The notes: generated by a model from the letters alone, not told the origin. DNA of 64,000 bases from Candidatus Thiobius zoothamnicola (GCA_030826945.1 JAPQLC010000024.1:18242-82241); one strand, 5' to 3'; positions 1 to 9,411 are shown, counted from the stretch's first letter. Translations and numbers: made by a program.

Positions 1-120
1 CAAGTGCGTCAAATTGGACGCGGCGTAAAGCCCCGCAGCTCTGTTTTGGCGGCTGTGATGCACCAATTTTTGTGGGTATAGCCACATCCGTTGGCCGCAC
101 CCCTTACGTAAGCGTTATAT
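1..120 (+). repeat. attC-like site, left end cut off by the window
   Basis: The first bases (CAAGTGCGTCAAATTGGACG) resemble the left arm of an integron attC recombination site just after its TAAC box. The right side ends in CCCCTTACGTAAGCGTTAT, like the right arm of Vibrio-type repeats. The two arms can pair imperfectly. The next open frames run in the direction expected for cassettes. The R' box (GTTATAT) is not a perfect match to GTTRRRY, so this is a tentative call. Confidence 0.4.
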
Positions 121-141
121 TTTAGATAAGCAGGACAGGTA

Positions 142-438
142 ATGACGAATGGCACCAGGCCTCAACAAAGGCCTACAAACATTGATCAATTGATCGCTAC
201 AATTCAGAGTGAGTTTCCAACTGCTGGAATTAGAATTACAGAATGAGTTTGAAGCAATTATCAATCGAGCACGCGCTCGTGGTGCTATAGTCTCGAATCA
301 CTTGTCAAACACCGCAAGAGATATTAGCTGGCCAACTGGCAGTCCACAGCAATTGAAGCTCGTATTCAAGCTCTGGGAGCTATAGTCATCAGGGAGCCTA
401 ATGCGGCTGGAGGGAGGCACGGGTATGTTGACTGGTAA
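142..438 (+). pseudogene. Frameshifted remnant of an unrecognised gene
   Basis: An ATG at 142 opens a 34-codon frame ending at 246. A second frame (218-385) continues with a plausible alpha-helical protein (EFEAIINRARARGAIVSNHL), and a third (349-438) ends in GGRHGYVDW-stop. Each frame stops where the next gives a sensible continuation, so this reads as one gene of about 95-100 codons broken by two frameshifts. The family is not recognised. The last bases overlap the start of the lipoprotein gene at 425. It may be a decayed integron cassette. Confidence 0.45.
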
Positions 439-877
439 AACTTACGCCATAATCCTGGCAACAGGATTGCTTGTTTCTGGTTGCATGTTATTGGGAGCTA
501 AAATTGAAACCCATAAACCAAATGAGGCGTGGTGGGTTTCAAGTGAATACAAAGCTACTAAAAACACTATTTACGGCATACCTGTATCAGAAATAGATTC
601 AGAGTGGAAAAAGGTTTCCATATTGGATATGGGATATTTAAAAAGTCGTTTGAGCAAGTATCAGTATCTAAAACTTCAAGAATCCGATCTGGTTTTTTCT
701 GCATCAAGAAGCTTTGATGGAGAACCAAATATGGAGATATTCTTTGTTGGTGTATATGAATCTCATTCTGGACAAAAAGGAAGATTTATCGCAATAAAAA
801 GGGCCTCTGAAATTCTAAAATATTTCATACACCCAGGGTTTTCTGGATACAGCGCCATATATATGGATGATGACTAG
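425..877 (+). CDS. Small predicted lipoprotein, unknown function
   Basis: The product has 150 residues. I place the start at the ATG at 425 because a strong GGAGGGAGG lies 8 bases upstream; an earlier ATG at 401 would put that ribosome-binding site inside the gene. The N-terminus is a lipoprotein signal peptide: Lys near the start, a hydrophobic stretch (YAIILATGLLVSG) and a lipobox VSG/C with the acylated Cys at about residue 20. The mature part has no motif I recognise. Cassette-borne small lipoproteins are common in chromosomal integrons, and attC-like hairpins lie on both sides, so I infer an accessory gene. It is A+T-richer than the housekeeping genes that follow. Confidence 0.7.
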   Translation: MLTGKTYAIILATGLLVSGCMLLGAKIETHKPNEAWWVSSEYKATKNTIYGIPVSEIDSEWKKVSILDMGYLKSRLSKYQYLKLQESDLVFSASRSFDGEPNMEIFFVGVYESHSGQKGRFIAIKRASEILKYFIHPGFSGYSAIYMDDD

Positions 878-956
878 GTGCATTGGTACAAGTGTATGGA
901 GTGTAGTGATTATGATGTCATCCAATGGTCAGGAACTGATTACACCTTGCAATAAA

Positions 957-1040
957 GTATAACAATCGCATGCACAGCGGACAGCAAAAAGCGCTCGTTC
1001 CTCGCTCTGCTTTTTGCAGGCGGTGAGCGTAAGCGTGATG
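957..1040 (+). repeat. attC-like hairpin after the lipoprotein gene
   Basis: The segment starts with GTATAAC, close to the RYYYAAC box. Its centre is a perfect stem, AGCAAAAAGC (983-992) with GCTTTTTGC (1009-1017), around a short loop, and the flanking arms CGCATGCACAGCGG and GCGGTGAGCGTAAGCG pair only partly, as in attC sites. The expected GTT core of the right box is GTG here, so the site would be degenerate or dead. Confidence 0.35.
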
Positions 1041-1053
1041 TGATGTATTTGGC

Positions 1054-1366
1054 TTAGTGGGCCGGTTTAGCGCTGGCAATGCGCTTAAGGCTGCCCCCGA
1101 CTCCGCCGCTTCAATGGCTAAATGGCGATGTATCTCAGATGGAACAGGAACCATGAACTTGCCACTGTAATGACGAGTTGCAATGGGTGCGGGAATTTCC
1201 TCGCCACTATTTGCCATATCAGAGATGCATTCAGATACAACGCTTCGAATACCCTTTACGCCGCTTCGTGATTTTGACCAAGTCAACGGAGGCTCGGAAA
1301 TTCAGCGCACAAACCTACGAATTCGCCATCATTTTCAGACCACGTAACTCGATAAGTGTATTTATT
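1054..1366 (-). pseudogene. hicB antitoxin pseudogene
   Basis: Read on the minus strand, pieces of one HicB-family antitoxin appear in three frames. The first is YTYRVTWSENDGEFVGLCAE followed by FPSL, near 1366-1300. The second is GIRSVVSECISDM, then ATRHYSGKFMVPVPSEIHRH and LAIEAAESG. The third is SLKRIASAKPAH-stop, ending at 1054. This is the family's N-terminal HicB fold plus C-terminal ribbon-helix-helix. At least two frameshifts and an in-frame stop break it, and no start codon remains. No hicA toxin is next to it. HicAB pairs are frequent integron cassettes, which fits the decayed accessory region. The call rests on remembered family motifs, not a search. Confidence 0.7.
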
Positions 1367-1435
1367 TCAACAACCTGATAACACCGGCGAGGTTGTACGA
1401 TTTTGAGTCTGTGTGCGTATTACGTAAGACGCACC

Positions 1436-1462
1436 AAGCGTAGCCGCTTGATGACACTATCT
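1436..1462 (-). repeat. Terminal fragment of stop-codon-associated repeat (glmM end)
   Basis: On the minus strand, 27 bases starting AGATAGTGTCATCAAGCGGC match the left end of the 143-bp element after pilC at 25 of 27 positions. The TAG inside AGATAG is the glmM stop codon. Both copies can form a small AAGCG...CGCTT hairpin just inside the end. No opposite end was found nearby. Confidence 0.6.
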
Positions 1463-2800
1463 TGCAGATCGCACGGCGTCGGCGATTAATTCCGCATAGG
1501 TTTGCACTTGCTCGGCATCGCGCCCCTCGACCATGACGCGTATTAAAGGTTCTGTTCCGGACGGGCGTAATAAGGCCCGACCATTACGGCCCAGTTGGCG
1601 TTCCACTTCACGGACGGCGTTTTTGACAGGATTGGACTGCATGATGTCGGCTGCTTTGGCACCATTCAGTCGGACATTGATCAAGACTTGCGGAAATTTT
1701 TCCAGGCCTTGGGATAATTCCATCAAATCTTTTCCCGTGCGGCGTATTTCAGCCAGAATTTGTAAGGCTGAAATGATGCCGTCTCCGGTTGTGGTGTGGT
1801 TCCGACAGATAATATGACCAGAGGGTTCGCCGCCTAGCGTCCAATGCTCAGTCCGCAATTTTTCCAATATGTAGCGATCCCCGACTTGAGTGCGCACCAA
1901 TCCAATACCTGCTTGGTTGAGCGCGGTTTCCAGGCCGAAGTTGGTCATGATGGTGCCGACCAACTGACCGGTCAGGGTTTGTTGGCGTTGGTGTGATTTG
2001 GCCAATATGTAAAGAATGTCGTCACCGTCATAAACCTGCCCTGTGACGTCAACCATCATCAGGCGGTCGCCATCGCCATCCAATGCGATGCCTAAATCCG
2101 CACCATGCTGTAAAACAGCTTGGCATATGGTGTCTGTGTGGGTCGCGCCGACCTGGTCGTTGATATTGGTGCCGTTTGGCGTGTCGCCAATGGTGATGAC
2201 GTCGGCACCGGTTTCCGTCAATAAACTCGGTGCAATGTGATAGGTTGCACCATGTGCGCAGTCGATCACGATTTTCATTCCGTTAAAATGCATGTCGGAT
2301 GGAATCGTGGATTGGCAGAATTCAATATAGCGCCTGTCAGCGTCCTCAATGCGCTGCGCCTTGCCCAGTTTTTCCGGAGAGACACAAGTGAGAGGCTGGG
2401 CCAGCATCGCCTCAATTTTTTGTTCGACCGCATCCGGCAGCTTGTCGCCGCTGGCGGAGAAAAATTTTATCCCGTTATCGTGATGTGGATTATGCGAGGC
2501 ACTGATCACAATGCCAGCGTTGGCTTGTAAGGCGCGGGTGAGATAGGCGATGCCTGGCGTTGGCATGGGGCCGAGCAGGCGGATGCCAACACCAGCGGCG
2601 GTGAGTCCCGCTTCCAGTGCGGATTCCAACATATAACCCGAAATACGGGTGTCTTTGCCAATCAATACGTTACCCTGTCCACCGCCAAGCACTTGTCCAG
2701 CGGCCCAGCCCAGTTTGAGGATGAATTCCGGGTTGATGATATCTGCGCCAACGCGGCCACGGATGCCATCGGTACCGAAGTAGTGTCTGGTTTGGGTCAT
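1457..2800 (-). CDS. glmM: Phosphoglucosamine mutase
   Basis: GlmM converts glucosamine-6-phosphate to glucosamine-1-phosphate for UDP-GlcNAc, peptidoglycan and LPS synthesis in the cytoplasm. The product has 447 residues, the usual length. Visible motifs are the phosphoserine loop [12 protein letters not shown] with catalytic Ser102, the Mg-binding loop DGDGDR near residue 241, the sugar-binding GGEPSGH, and the phosphate-binding [11 protein letters not shown] near the C-terminus. The ATG follows the folP stop directly (TAAATG), with AGGAG in the end of folP as ribosome-binding site, so the two are translationally linked. The order rlmE-ftsH-folP-glmM is as in Escherichia coli. The stop codon lies inside a repeat end shared with three other genes. 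Confidence 0.97.
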   Translation of the reverse strand: MTQTRHYFGTDGIRGRVGADIINPEFILKLGWAAGQVLGGGQGNVLIGKDTRISGYMLESALEAGLTAAGVGIRLLGPMPTPGIAYLTRALQANAGIVISASHNPHHDNGIKFFSASGDKLPDAVEQKIEAMLAQPLTCVSPEKLGKAQRIEDADRRYIEFCQSTIPSDMHFNGMKIVIDCAHGATYHIAPSLLTETGADVITIGDTPNGTNINDQVGATHTDTICQAVLQHGADLGIALDGDGDRLMMVDVTGQVYDGDDILYILAKSHQRQQTLTGQLVGTIMTNFGLETALNQAGIGLVRTQVGDRYILEKLRTEHWTLGGEPSGHIICRNHTTTGDGIISALQILAEIRRTGKDLMELSQGLEKFPQVLINVRLNGAKAADIMQSNPVKNAVREVERQLGRNGRALLRPSGTEPLIRVMVEGRDAEQVQTYAELIADAVRSAR

Positions 2801-3619
2801 TTAAGGAGTCTCCTGAATGGCTTGCCAGACTTTGACGATATCCAAAGTTGGTGCCACATCATGTACGCGCAAAATGCGTGCGCCATTTTGCAGGGCTTGA
2901 TAGGCGACGGCCAGACTGGCAGGCAGCCGTTCGCTGAGTTGGCGTCCGGTGATGGCACCCAGCATGGATTTACGGGATAAGCCGACCAATACGGGATGGC
3001 TGGTGCGGCTGAATGTGGCTAAATGCCGGAGCAAATGCAAGTTGTGTGCTGTGGTTTTCCCAAAGCCAAAGCCGGGATCCAACAGAATTTGCCGGGTGCT
3101 GAATCCGCCTTGCCGCAGTTGTCCAGCACGTTCAAGCAGGAATGTACGAACGTCATTGACGATATCTTCATATTGTGGATTGTTTTGCATGGTGCCTGGT
3201 TCGCCATGCATATGCATTAAACAGACGGGTTGATGCAATTCAATCGCTGTTTTCAGAGCCTCCGGAGCGCGTAACGCATTGACGTCATTGATCAGGCTGG
3301 CACCGGCTTGCACAGCGGCGCGCATGACGGCGGCTTTGCTGGTGTCGATGGAGATGGCGATATTAATACGTTCTGCAATGGCTTCAATGACCGGAATCAC
3401 CCGTTCCAGTTCTTCCTGCAAGCTAACCTTTGCTGCGCCGGGGCGGGTTGATTCGCCGCCAACATCAATGATGTCGGCACCTGCTTTGGCCATTTGCTCA
3501 GCATGTCGTAAGGCGCGTTCTCGCGTATTGAAATGACCGCCATCTGAGAAGGAATCCGGCGTGACATTGAGTATCCCCATGACATGGGGGAGAGAGAGAT
3601 CAAGATCGGAGAAAATCAA
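2801..3619 (-). CDS. folP: Dihydropteroate synthase
   Basis: FolP condenses 4-aminobenzoate with 6-hydroxymethyl-dihydropterin pyrophosphate in folate synthesis and is the sulfonamide target. The signatures MGILNVTPDSFSDGG and DVGGESTRPGA are intact, as are the downstream DPGFGFGKT and GLSRKS phosphate-binding loops of the TIM barrel. I give a TTG start at 3619 (272 residues) because family members normally carry 10-15 residues before MGILNVTP and no ATG or GTG is available upstream before an in-frame stop. No clear ribosome-binding site precedes it, so the exact start is uncertain. It lies between ftsH and glmM. Confidence 0.93.
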   Translation of the reverse strand: MIFSDLDLSLPHVMGILNVTPDSFSDGGHFNTRERALRHAEQMAKAGADIIDVGGESTRPGAAKVSLQEELERVIPVIEAIAERINIAISIDTSKAAVMRAAVQAGASLINDVNALRAPEALKTAIELHQPVCLMHMHGEPGTMQNNPQYEDIVNDVRTFLLERAGQLRQGGFSTRQILLDPGFGFGKTTAHNLHLLRHLATFSRTSHPVLVGLSRKSMLGAITGRQLSERLPASLAVAYQALQNGARILRVHDVAPTLDIVKVWQAIQETP

Positions 3620-3826
3620 TTTTAAGGCGGGGTGGGTGGTCGTTTAAGGAGGATGGCGTCAGGGTGCAAAAATGAATGTTTGTGTCCTGATATTGGGGTG
3701 TCTGCGGGATTTGTTAGATCCGGTCATTTGAAGCGCGTTCAGTTATTGTTTGCATTTAAGAATGCTTATTTTAGGCCACATTTTAGGGTTAAAAGGCTGC
3801 AAAACACAGCCTTTTGACGATGCTAT
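3620..3826. other. ftsH-folP intergenic region
   Basis: No gene is visible here. Next to ftsH the region holds a terminator hairpin and the repeat end described separately. The sequence CCCTAAAAT and its surroundings resemble the interior of the 143-bp element after pilC, so this may be a diverged copy; a left end near 3650 is only a guess. Confidence 0.4.
3791..3815 (-). terminator. Terminator-like hairpin after ftsH
   Basis: On the minus strand AAAAGGCTG pairs perfectly with CAGCCTTTT around a 7-base loop, 12 bases after the ftsH stop, and the stem itself ends in a T-run. It would reduce read-through from ftsH into folP. Confidence 0.6.
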
Positions 3827-3828
3827 CT
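3815..3828 (-). repeat. Repeat end overlapping the ftsH stop
   Basis: On the minus strand AGATAGCATCGTCA follows the last sense base of ftsH. The A and G of this end complete the stop codon TAG, exactly as at the pilC and ponA ends. It differs from the pilC copy at two positions. Confidence 0.55.
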
Positions 3829-5773
3829 AATGTTGCCCAGCAGGACCACCGATTGGCCCGGCTTTATTATCACTGGGTTTTTCATCGGGCGCGGTGGTGG
3901 TTGCATTGCCGCCTGAACCTGGGGTGGTGGAGTCATCATTCCAGCCAGCGGGTGGGCGAGGCTCCCGGCCTGCCATGATGTCTTTGATCTGCACATTGTC
4001 GATCGTTTCATATAGCACGAGCGCTTCGGCCATGGCATGCAGTTTGTCAAGATGCTCGTTCAGAATGTTTTCAGCCCGTTGGTAATTCCGATCAATAAAA
4101 GCGCGGATTTCCTCATCAATGGCGTGCGCTGTGTCATCCGATACGTTTTTATGCTGAGTGACGGAGCGGCCTAAAAACACCTCTTCTTCTTCATCGCCAT
4201 AAGCCAGCGGCCCCATGCGGTCAGACAGCCCCCATTTGGTGACCATATTGCGAGCGATTTCAGTGGCGCGCATGATGTCATTTGAAGCGCCGGTGGTGAC
4301 GGATTCAGCACCGAAAATCAATTCTTCCGCAATACGTCCACCGAACAGGCTGGAGATTTGGCTCTCCAGATGTTCCTTACTGTGGCTGTAACGATCTTCT
4401 TCCGGCAGGAACATGGTTACGCCCAACGCTCGGCCACGCGGGATGATGGTGACTTTGTAGACCGGGTCGTGAGACGGTACTGACAAGCCGACAATCGCAT
4501 GGCCTGCTTCATGGTAGGCGGTCAGACGTTTTTCCTCCTCCTTCATCACCATGGAGCGACGCTCCGCTCCCATCATGATTTTATCCTTGGCTTTTTCCAT
4601 ATCCTCCATATCAACCAGTTTTTTATCCGCGCGGGCGGCGAATAAAGCGGCTTCGTTGACCAGATTCGCCAAATCCGCGCCGGAAAAGCCCGGGGTGCCA
4701 CGCGCAATGATGCCGGGCTTAACGTCATCTGATAGAGGTATCTTGCGCAAATGGACTTTCAAGATGTGTTCGCGGCCAAGGATATCGGGCAGGCCGACCA
4801 CAACTTGACGGTCAAACCGACCTGGACGTAACAAGGCGGGATCAAGCACGTCAGGACGGTTGGTCGCGGCGATCACGATGACGCCTTCTGTGCCTTCAAA
4901 ACCGTCCATTTCCACTAACAATTGGTTTAGCGTTTGTTCACGTTCATCATGTCCACCGCCAAGGCCAGCGCCGCGATGGCGGCCAACAGCGTCAATTTCG
5001 TCAATGAAAATGATGCACGGGGCGTGTTTTTTGGCTTGTTCAAACATGTCGCGTACGCGTGATGCGCCGACGCCGACGAACATTTCAACAAAATCTGAGC
5101 CTGAGATGGTGAAGAACGGTACCTTGGCTTCGCCTGCAATGGCGCGCGCCAGCAAGGTTTTGCCTGTGCCGGGTGGACCAACCATCAAAACGCCTTTCGG
5201 GATTTTGCCGCCTAATTTCTGGAATTTGGACGGATCCTTCAGGAAGTCCACAAGTTCTTTGACTTCCTCTTTGGCTTCTTCGCAACCCGCGACATCGGTG
5301 AAATTGACTTTGATTTGGTCTTCAGTCAGCATGCGCGCCTTGCTTTTACCGAAAGACATGGCACCGCGTCCACCAGGTCCGGCTTGCATCTGACGCATAA
5401 AGAATAGCCAAAGGGCGATCAGAATGATGAGCGGGAACCAGTTGATCAGGATTTGCCAGATCAAAGAAGGGCCTTCGGGTTCCTTGACTTTGAACTCCAC
5501 ATTGTTCGACAGCAAGTCGCTGACTAACCAGATATCATGCGGCGCGACAGTTTTGAATTGGCTGCCGGAGTGAGTACGGCCCGTGATTTCCGTGGAACGG
5601 CCCGTATCCATTAGCACGACGTCAGCGATGTTGTTGCGTTTCACTTCTTCAACAAACTTGGAATATGAAATTTCCGGCGCGCGCGATTTCGGCGTATTGA
5701 AATTGTTGAAGACGGTCATTAGCACAACAGCGATAACGACCCACAGCAGGATGTTTTTAGTCATGTGATTCAA
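3827..5773 (-). CDS. ftsH: ATP-dependent zinc metalloprotease FtsH
   Basis: FtsH is a membrane-anchored hexameric AAA+ protease that degrades damaged membrane proteins and short-lived regulators such as sigma-32 and LpxC. The 648-residue product has two N-terminal transmembrane segments (about 8-25 and 105-125) around a periplasmic domain. Then come Walker A GPPGTGKT, Walker [12 protein letters not shown], the second region of homology with [20 protein letters not shown], and the zinc site HEAGH. The C-terminal tail is Gly/Pro-rich. The start is either TTG at 5773, with AGAGG about 10 bases upstream, or ATG at 5764 (MTKNILLW), which matches other FtsH proteins. It follows rlmE as in E. coli, though 115 bases separate them and a promoter may lie there. 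Confidence 0.97.
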   Translation of the reverse strand: MNHMTKNILLWVVIAVVLMTVFNNFNTPKSRAPEISYSKFVEEVKRNNIADVVLMDTGRSTEITGRTHSGSQFKTVAPHDIWLVSDLLSNNVEFKVKEPEGPSLIWQILINWFPLIILIALWLFFMRQMQAGPGGRGAMSFGKSKARMLTEDQIKVNFTDVAGCEEAKEEVKELVDFLKDPSKFQKLGGKIPKGVLMVGPPGTGKTLLARAIAGEAKVPFFTISGSDFVEMFVGVGASRVRDMFEQAKKHAPCIIFIDEIDAVGRHRGAGLGGGHDEREQTLNQLLVEMDGFEGTEGVIVIAATNRPDVLDPALLRPGRFDRQVVVGLPDILGREHILKVHLRKIPLSDDVKPGIIARGTPGFSGADLANLVNEAALFAARADKKLVDMEDMEKAKDKIMMGAERRSMVMKEEEKRLTAYHEAGHAIVGLSVPSHDPVYKVTIIPRGRALGVTMFLPEEDRYSHSKEHLESQISSLFGGRIAEELIFGAESVTTGASNDIMRATEIARNMVTKWGLSDRMGPLAYGDEEEEVFLGRSVTQHKNVSDDTAHAIDEEIRAFIDRNYQRAENILNEHLDKLHAMAEALVLYETIDNVQIKDIMAGREPRPPAGWNDDSTTPGSGGNATTTAPDEKPSDNKAGPIGGPAGQH

Positions 5774-5802
5774 ACTTTGTCAGCCTCTCATGTATTGTGC
5801 GC

Positions 5803-5811
5803 ATCATAGCA
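5803..5811 (-). promoter_or_regulatory. Possible extended -10 promoter for ftsH
   Basis: On the minus strand TGCTATGAT is an extended -10 box about 30 bases before the ftsH start. The -35 region is only T-rich. No sigma-32 consensus was found here. Confidence 0.3.
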
Positions 5812-5888
5812 ATTAACCGACAGTCAAAAAACGTTGTTTTTGGCGGTCTGGGAAGTCGCGTGGGAATCTTTGTCCTTAATTGATGACA

Positions 5889-6518
5889 TCAGATGGTTTT
5901 CTGGCGGTAGTGGCTGGCGACCAGATAGACCTCACGGCTTTTCGGGCGCGAGGCTTTGGGCTTGCGGGTCACTACGCGATTGAAGCGATTTCTGACGCTT
6001 TTGATGAAATTGTCAAAACCTTCGCCCTGAAATACTTTACAGATGAAGCCCCCTCCTGGTTTTAGGTGTTGGTCGCAGAAGTCCAACGCCAATTCACATA
6101 GGTACATGGAGCGTGGTTGATCAACGGCATTGATGCCGCTTACATTGGGGGCCATATCCGAAATTACAAGATCAACCGGGCGATTTTCCAGTAGGGTTTT
6201 TAGTTGGGTTAGCGTGTCATCCATGGAAAAGTCGCCTTGAATCAGTTGTACGTCATGTAATGGTGCGATTTCCAGCAGATCCAGGCCGATCACTGCGCCT
6301 TGAGGGCCGACCGCCTTTTGGGCGACCTGGAGCCAGCCGCCAGGTGCCGCGCCCAGATCAATAATCAATTGGCCGGGCTTGATGCAGCGATCTTTCGCTT
6401 GAATTTCCAGGAGTTTATAAGCGGCGCGCGAGCGGTAGCCTGCTTTCTGTGCAAGTCGCACATATTCATCATTGATGTGGCGTTGCATCCAGCGATGACT
6501 GCTTTTGGATTGGCTCAT
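5889..6518 (-). CDS. rlmE: 23S rRNA 2'-O-ribose U2552 methyltransferase
   Basis: RlmE (FtsJ/RrmJ) methylates U2552 in the A-loop of 23S rRNA at a late stage of large-subunit assembly, using S-adenosylmethionine. The 209-residue length equals the family norm. The SAM-binding motif DLGAAPGGW lies at about residues 54-62. The K-D-K-E catalytic residues are seen as Lys35 (RAAYK), Asp in VISDMAPN, Lys in FICKVFQGEG and a Glu near the C-terminus (SREVY). The gene precedes ftsH on the same strand and is divergent from yhbY, the arrangement known from E. coli. The intergenic space to yhbY is about 60 bases and must hold both promoters. Confidence 0.96.
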   Translation of the reverse strand: MSQSKSSHRWMQRHINDEYVRLAQKAGYRSRAAYKLLEIQAKDRCIKPGQLIIDLGAAPGGWLQVAQKAVGPQGAVIGLDLLEIAPLHDVQLIQGDFSMDDTLTQLKTLLENRPVDLVISDMAPNVSGINAVDQPRSMYLCELALDFCDQHLKPGGGFICKVFQGEGFDNFIKSVRNRFNRVVTRKPKASRPKSREVYLVASHYRQKTI

Positions 6519-6580
6519 TCAAGTGACACCAAGGGAATAAAAGCGTTATATTAGCGGGTTTTTATCTGTTGATATTATCA

Positions 6581-6877
6581 ATGTCTTTGTCCGCCCATCA
6601 AATCCGTTATCTTCGCCGCCTTGGGCATCAATTGAAACCTGTCGTGCGGGTGGGTCAACAAGGCGTTCGGGAAAGTATTCTGCAAGCTTTGGATGAGGCT
6701 TTGGATGATCATGAATTGATCAAGGTGAAGATTGTGGCGGAGCGATCTGAGCGCCAGCAGATGCTGGCCAGGCTCATTGAGCATAGTCATGCGGAGTTGG
6801 TGCAGCAAATCGGCCAAATGGGTGTGTTATTCAGACGTAATCCCAAAAAACCGCAGATACTTTTACCACAATCCTAA
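6581..6877 (+). CDS. yhbY: YhbY-type CRM-domain RNA-binding protein
   Basis: The product is a small CRM-domain protein that associates with pre-50S ribosomal particles. I use the ATG at 6581 (98 residues, MSLSAHQIRYLRRLGHQLKP), the length of E. coli YhbY; an in-frame TTG 12 bases upstream would add only four residues. Visible are the N-terminal basic helix (RYLRRLGHQLKPVVRVGQQG) and the GxxG-like loop, then the conserved LDDHELIKVKI strand and the C-terminal VLFRRNPKKP. It is divergent from rlmE. The epimerase gene follows after 18 bases and may be cotranscribed. Confidence 0.93.
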   Translation: MSLSAHQIRYLRRLGHQLKPVVRVGQQGVRESILQALDEALDDHELIKVKIVAERSERQQMLARLIEHSHAELVQQIGQMGVLFRRNPKKPQILLPQS

Positions 6878-6895
6878 TTTTCGGGTGACTCCAAC

Positions 6896-7903
6896 ATGCG
6901 CATTCTGATCACCGGCAGCGCCGGCTTCATTGGTTCGACACTGGCTTTACGTTTATTGGAACGTGGGGATGAGGTTATTGGGGTTGATGCGTTGGATGAT
7001 TACTATGATGTCAGCCTTAAAGAAGCGCGTTTGCAACGCGTTTTGGCGTATGAGGCTTATACGGATGTGCGGGCGCGGATAGAGAATCGCGCTCTGATCG
7101 CTGAAACTTTCGCCAGATATCAGCCGCAACGCGTGGTCAATCTGGCGGCGCAGGCGGGCGTACGTTACTCCATTCAAAACCCGGCGGCCTATGTTGATAG
7201 TAATCTGGTTGGATTTGGCAATATTTTGGAAGGTTGCCGCCATCAACAGGTTGAGCATCTGGTCTATGCGTCATCCAGTTCGGTGTATGGATCGAATACC
7301 ACCATGCCATTTTCGGTGCATGATAATGTGAATCACCCGGTCAGTTTGTATGCCGCCAGTAAAAAAGCGAATGAACTGATGGCTCATACCTACAGCCACC
7401 TGTATCAAATTCCGACCACAGGGTTGCGTTTTTTTACGGTATATGGGCCTTGGGGACGTCCGGATATGGCGCTATTTTTGTTTACCCGCAAAATTCTGGC
7501 CGGTGAACCCATTCAAGTCTTTAATTATGGCCAGCATCGGCGCGATTTCACCTACATTGACGATATTGTGGAAGGTGTTATCCGGGTATTGGATAAACCA
7601 GCGGAATCAAATCCAGACTGGAATAGCGATCATCCTGACAATGCATCCAGTCAAGCCCCTTATCGTTTATACAACATTGGTAATAATCAGCCAGTCGAAT
7701 TGATGCATTACATCAGCACATTGGAGCAATGCCTGGGCAAAACAGCGGAAAAGGAAATGTTGCCATTACAGCCGGGGGATGTGCCGGATACCTACGCTGA
7801 TGTGGCGGATTTAGTCAACGATATGGGTTATCGGCCAAATACGCTAGTTGAGGAAGGGGTCGCGTGGTTCGTTGACTGGTATCGTGATTATTATCAGGTG
7901 TAG
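6896..7903 (+). CDS. UDP-glucuronate 4-epimerase family protein
   Basis: This is a 335-residue extended short-chain dehydrogenase of the NAD-dependent sugar epimerase family. The N-terminal Rossmann motif GSAGFIG binds [14 protein letters not shown] matches the loop typical of UDP-glucuronate epimerases (CapI type), the catalytic Ser is in ASSSSVYG, and the Tyr/Lys pair is in [29 protein letters not shown] is characteristic of the UDP-glucuronate/galacturonate subgroup. It probably supplies UDP-galacturonate for envelope polysaccharide. No other polysaccharide genes are adjacent, so the product it feeds is unknown. The ATG follows the yhbY stop by 18 bases without a strong ribosome-binding site. 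Confidence 0.88.
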   Translation: MRILITGSAGFIGSTLALRLLERGDEVIGVDALDDYYDVSLKEARLQRVLAYEAYTDVRARIENRALIAETFARYQPQRVVNLAAQAGVRYSIQNPAAYVDSNLVGFGNILEGCRHQQVEHLVYASSSSVYGSNTTMPFSVHDNVNHPVSLYAASKKANELMAHTYSHLYQIPTTGLRFFTVYGPWGRPDMALFLFTRKILAGEPIQVFNYGQHRRDFTYIDDIVEGVIRVLDKPAESNPDWNSDHPDNASSQAPYRLYNIGNNQPVELMHYISTLEQCLGKTAEKEMLPLQPGDVPDTYADVADLVNDMGYRPNTLVEEGVAWFVDWYRDYYQV

Positions 7904-7952
7904 TCTTGCCAGTAGGATGGAGGGGCGGTATTGCTGATGCGATTTGTTCAAC

Positions 7953-8930
7953 TCAGCATGAGCAGCCTGTCCCTGTCAGCACTGAATCGGCACTGTTCAA
8001 TTGCAAGGTGCCGGTCAGTTCGGTGATGCATTGGATTTTATGCCGGTGCATATAATCCAATATGCCTTGATTGATTTTGGGCAATACCAATGGGTCATAA
8101 AACAAGGCAGTGCCGATACCCACAGCACTGGCTCCGGCAAGTAGAAATTCGATGGCGTCTACCGCGTTGGTGATGCCGCCCTGACCGATAATGGGGATAT
8201 CGTGTGCCTTGCTGACTTGATAAACCTGATGGCATTTGAGTAATGCAATGGGCTTGATCGCTGGCCCTGACAAGCCGCTCTGATTGTTGCCAATGTAGGG
8301 ACGGCGGTTTTCAATATCAATGGCCATGCCCATCAGGGTATTGATCACGGCGAAAGCGTCGGCACCAGCTTCAATACAGCCAGCGGCATTGCCGGCGATA
8401 TCGGTCTGGTTCGGCGAAAGTTTAATGATCAAGGGTTTTGCGGTGACTTCGCGGCAAGCTTCAACCACTTTGGCAGACATGTCCGGGTCATTGCCGAAGG
8501 TGACGCCGCCTGCTTTCACATTGGGGCAGGAGATATTGACTTCAATCGCGTCAATGGGTGAATCATTGAATTTCCGGGTGACTTCGCGGTATTCCTCCAA
8601 AGTTGAACCGGATACATTGGCGATGAACCGGGTTTCATTGAAATCCAGTTCGGGCAGGATATTTTGAATGACGTGATCAACGCCTGGATTTTGCAGGCCG
8701 ATGGCGTTTAGCATGCCGCTGGATGTTTCATAGATACGATGGGGAGGATTCCCGGAACGTGGTGCAGCCGTGGTTCCTTTCAGACAGATGGCCCCGCAGT
8801 CGCGGTTGGAGAAGCCTTCTATCCGGGTGTATTCTTCGCCGAATCCCACGCAACCGGAAAGTAATATGAGCGGGCTGGCGAATGACATGCCGCAGAAAGT
8901 TTGTGCTAGGCGAGGGTCGGGTTGAGACAT
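7953..8930 (-). CDS. pyrD: Dihydroorotate dehydrogenase, class 1B type
   Basis: PyrD oxidises dihydroorotate to orotate in pyrimidine synthesis. The 325-residue product is a FMN TIM barrel of the soluble class 1 type. The catalytic base is Cys in [11 protein letters not shown] (class 2 enzymes have Ser). The stretch GNPPHRIYE followed by [12 protein letters not shown] is typical of subclass 1B, which works with the iron-sulfur flavoprotein PyrK and NAD+. The glycine-rich phosphate loops GQGGI and VGIGTALF are present. No pyrK is in the window, and most gammaproteobacteria instead use the membrane quinone-linked class 2 enzyme. A related flavoprotein role cannot be excluded. The gene is divergent from trmL with only 16 bases between the starts. 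Confidence 0.85.
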   Translation of the reverse strand: MSQPDPRLAQTFCGMSFASPLILLSGCVGFGEEYTRIEGFSNRDCGAICLKGTTAAPRSGNPPHRIYETSSGMLNAIGLQNPGVDHVIQNILPELDFNETRFIANVSGSTLEEYREVTRKFNDSPIDAIEVNISCPNVKAGGVTFGNDPDMSAKVVEACREVTAKPLIIKLSPNQTDIAGNAAGCIEAGADAFAVINTLMGMAIDIENRRPYIGNNQSGLSGPAIKPIALLKCHQVYQVSKAHDIPIIGQGGITNAVDAIEFLLAGASAVGIGTALFYDPLVLPKINQGILDYMHRHKIQCITELTGTLQLNSADSVLTGTGCSC

Positions 8931-8946
8931 TAAAAGGTTCCTGCAA

Positions 8947-9411
8947 GTGTTTTATGTGATTCTATATCAACCGGAAATACCGCCCAATACCGGCAACATC
9001 ATACGTTTGTGCGCGAATACTGGGGCGGCTTTGCATTTGATCAAGCCGTTAGGTTTCACTTGGGATGATAAACGCTTGCGTCGGGCTGGTTTGGATTACC
9101 ATGAGTTCGCTGAAGTGCGCCAGCATGTTGATCTGGCCCAGTGTATGAAGGAGATTCAGCCCAATCGTTTGTGGGCGATATCGACGCGCGGCGGACAGCG
9201 TTATGATCAGGTGCGCTATCAAGCCGGTGATGCTTTGTTGTTTGGCCCGGAAACCCGTGGATTACCTCAAACGGTGTTGGAGGGTTTGCCTGCGGATCAG
9301 TGTTTGCGTATCCCGATGTTGCCGGGTCGGCGCAGTTTGAATTTGTCGAACAGTGTGGCTGTTTTAACCTATGAGGCGTGGCGTCAGCTTGATTTCGCCT
9401 CGGGTAAATAG
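8947..9411 (+). CDS. trmL: tRNA (cytidine/uridine-34 2'-O) methyltransferase
   Basis: TrmL methylates the wobble nucleotide of tRNA-Leu isoacceptors. It is a minimal SPOUT methyltransferase of 154 residues, the family's standard length. The conserved blocks are [25 protein letters not shown] and the knot-forming [18 protein letters not shown]. The start is GTG at 8947 with AAAGG about 8 bases upstream; TTTTATGTGATTC inside gives no better in-frame ATG. trmL also lies close to secB-gpsA in E. coli, so this is a loosely conserved neighbourhood. Confidence 0.95.
   Translation: MFYVILYQPEIPPNTGNIIRLCANTGAALHLIKPLGFTWDDKRLRRAGLDYHEFAEVRQHVDLAQCMKEIQPNRLWAISTRGGQRYDQVRYQAGDALLFGPETRGLPQTVLEGLPADQCLRIPMLPGRRSLNLSNSVAVLTYEAWRQLDFASGK

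Noticed and set aside
4860..5393. Long open frame of 177 codons on the plus strand inside ftsH
   Set aside because: It is antisense to the conserved AAA domain, has no ribosome-binding site or family motif, and follows from the codon bias of ftsH.
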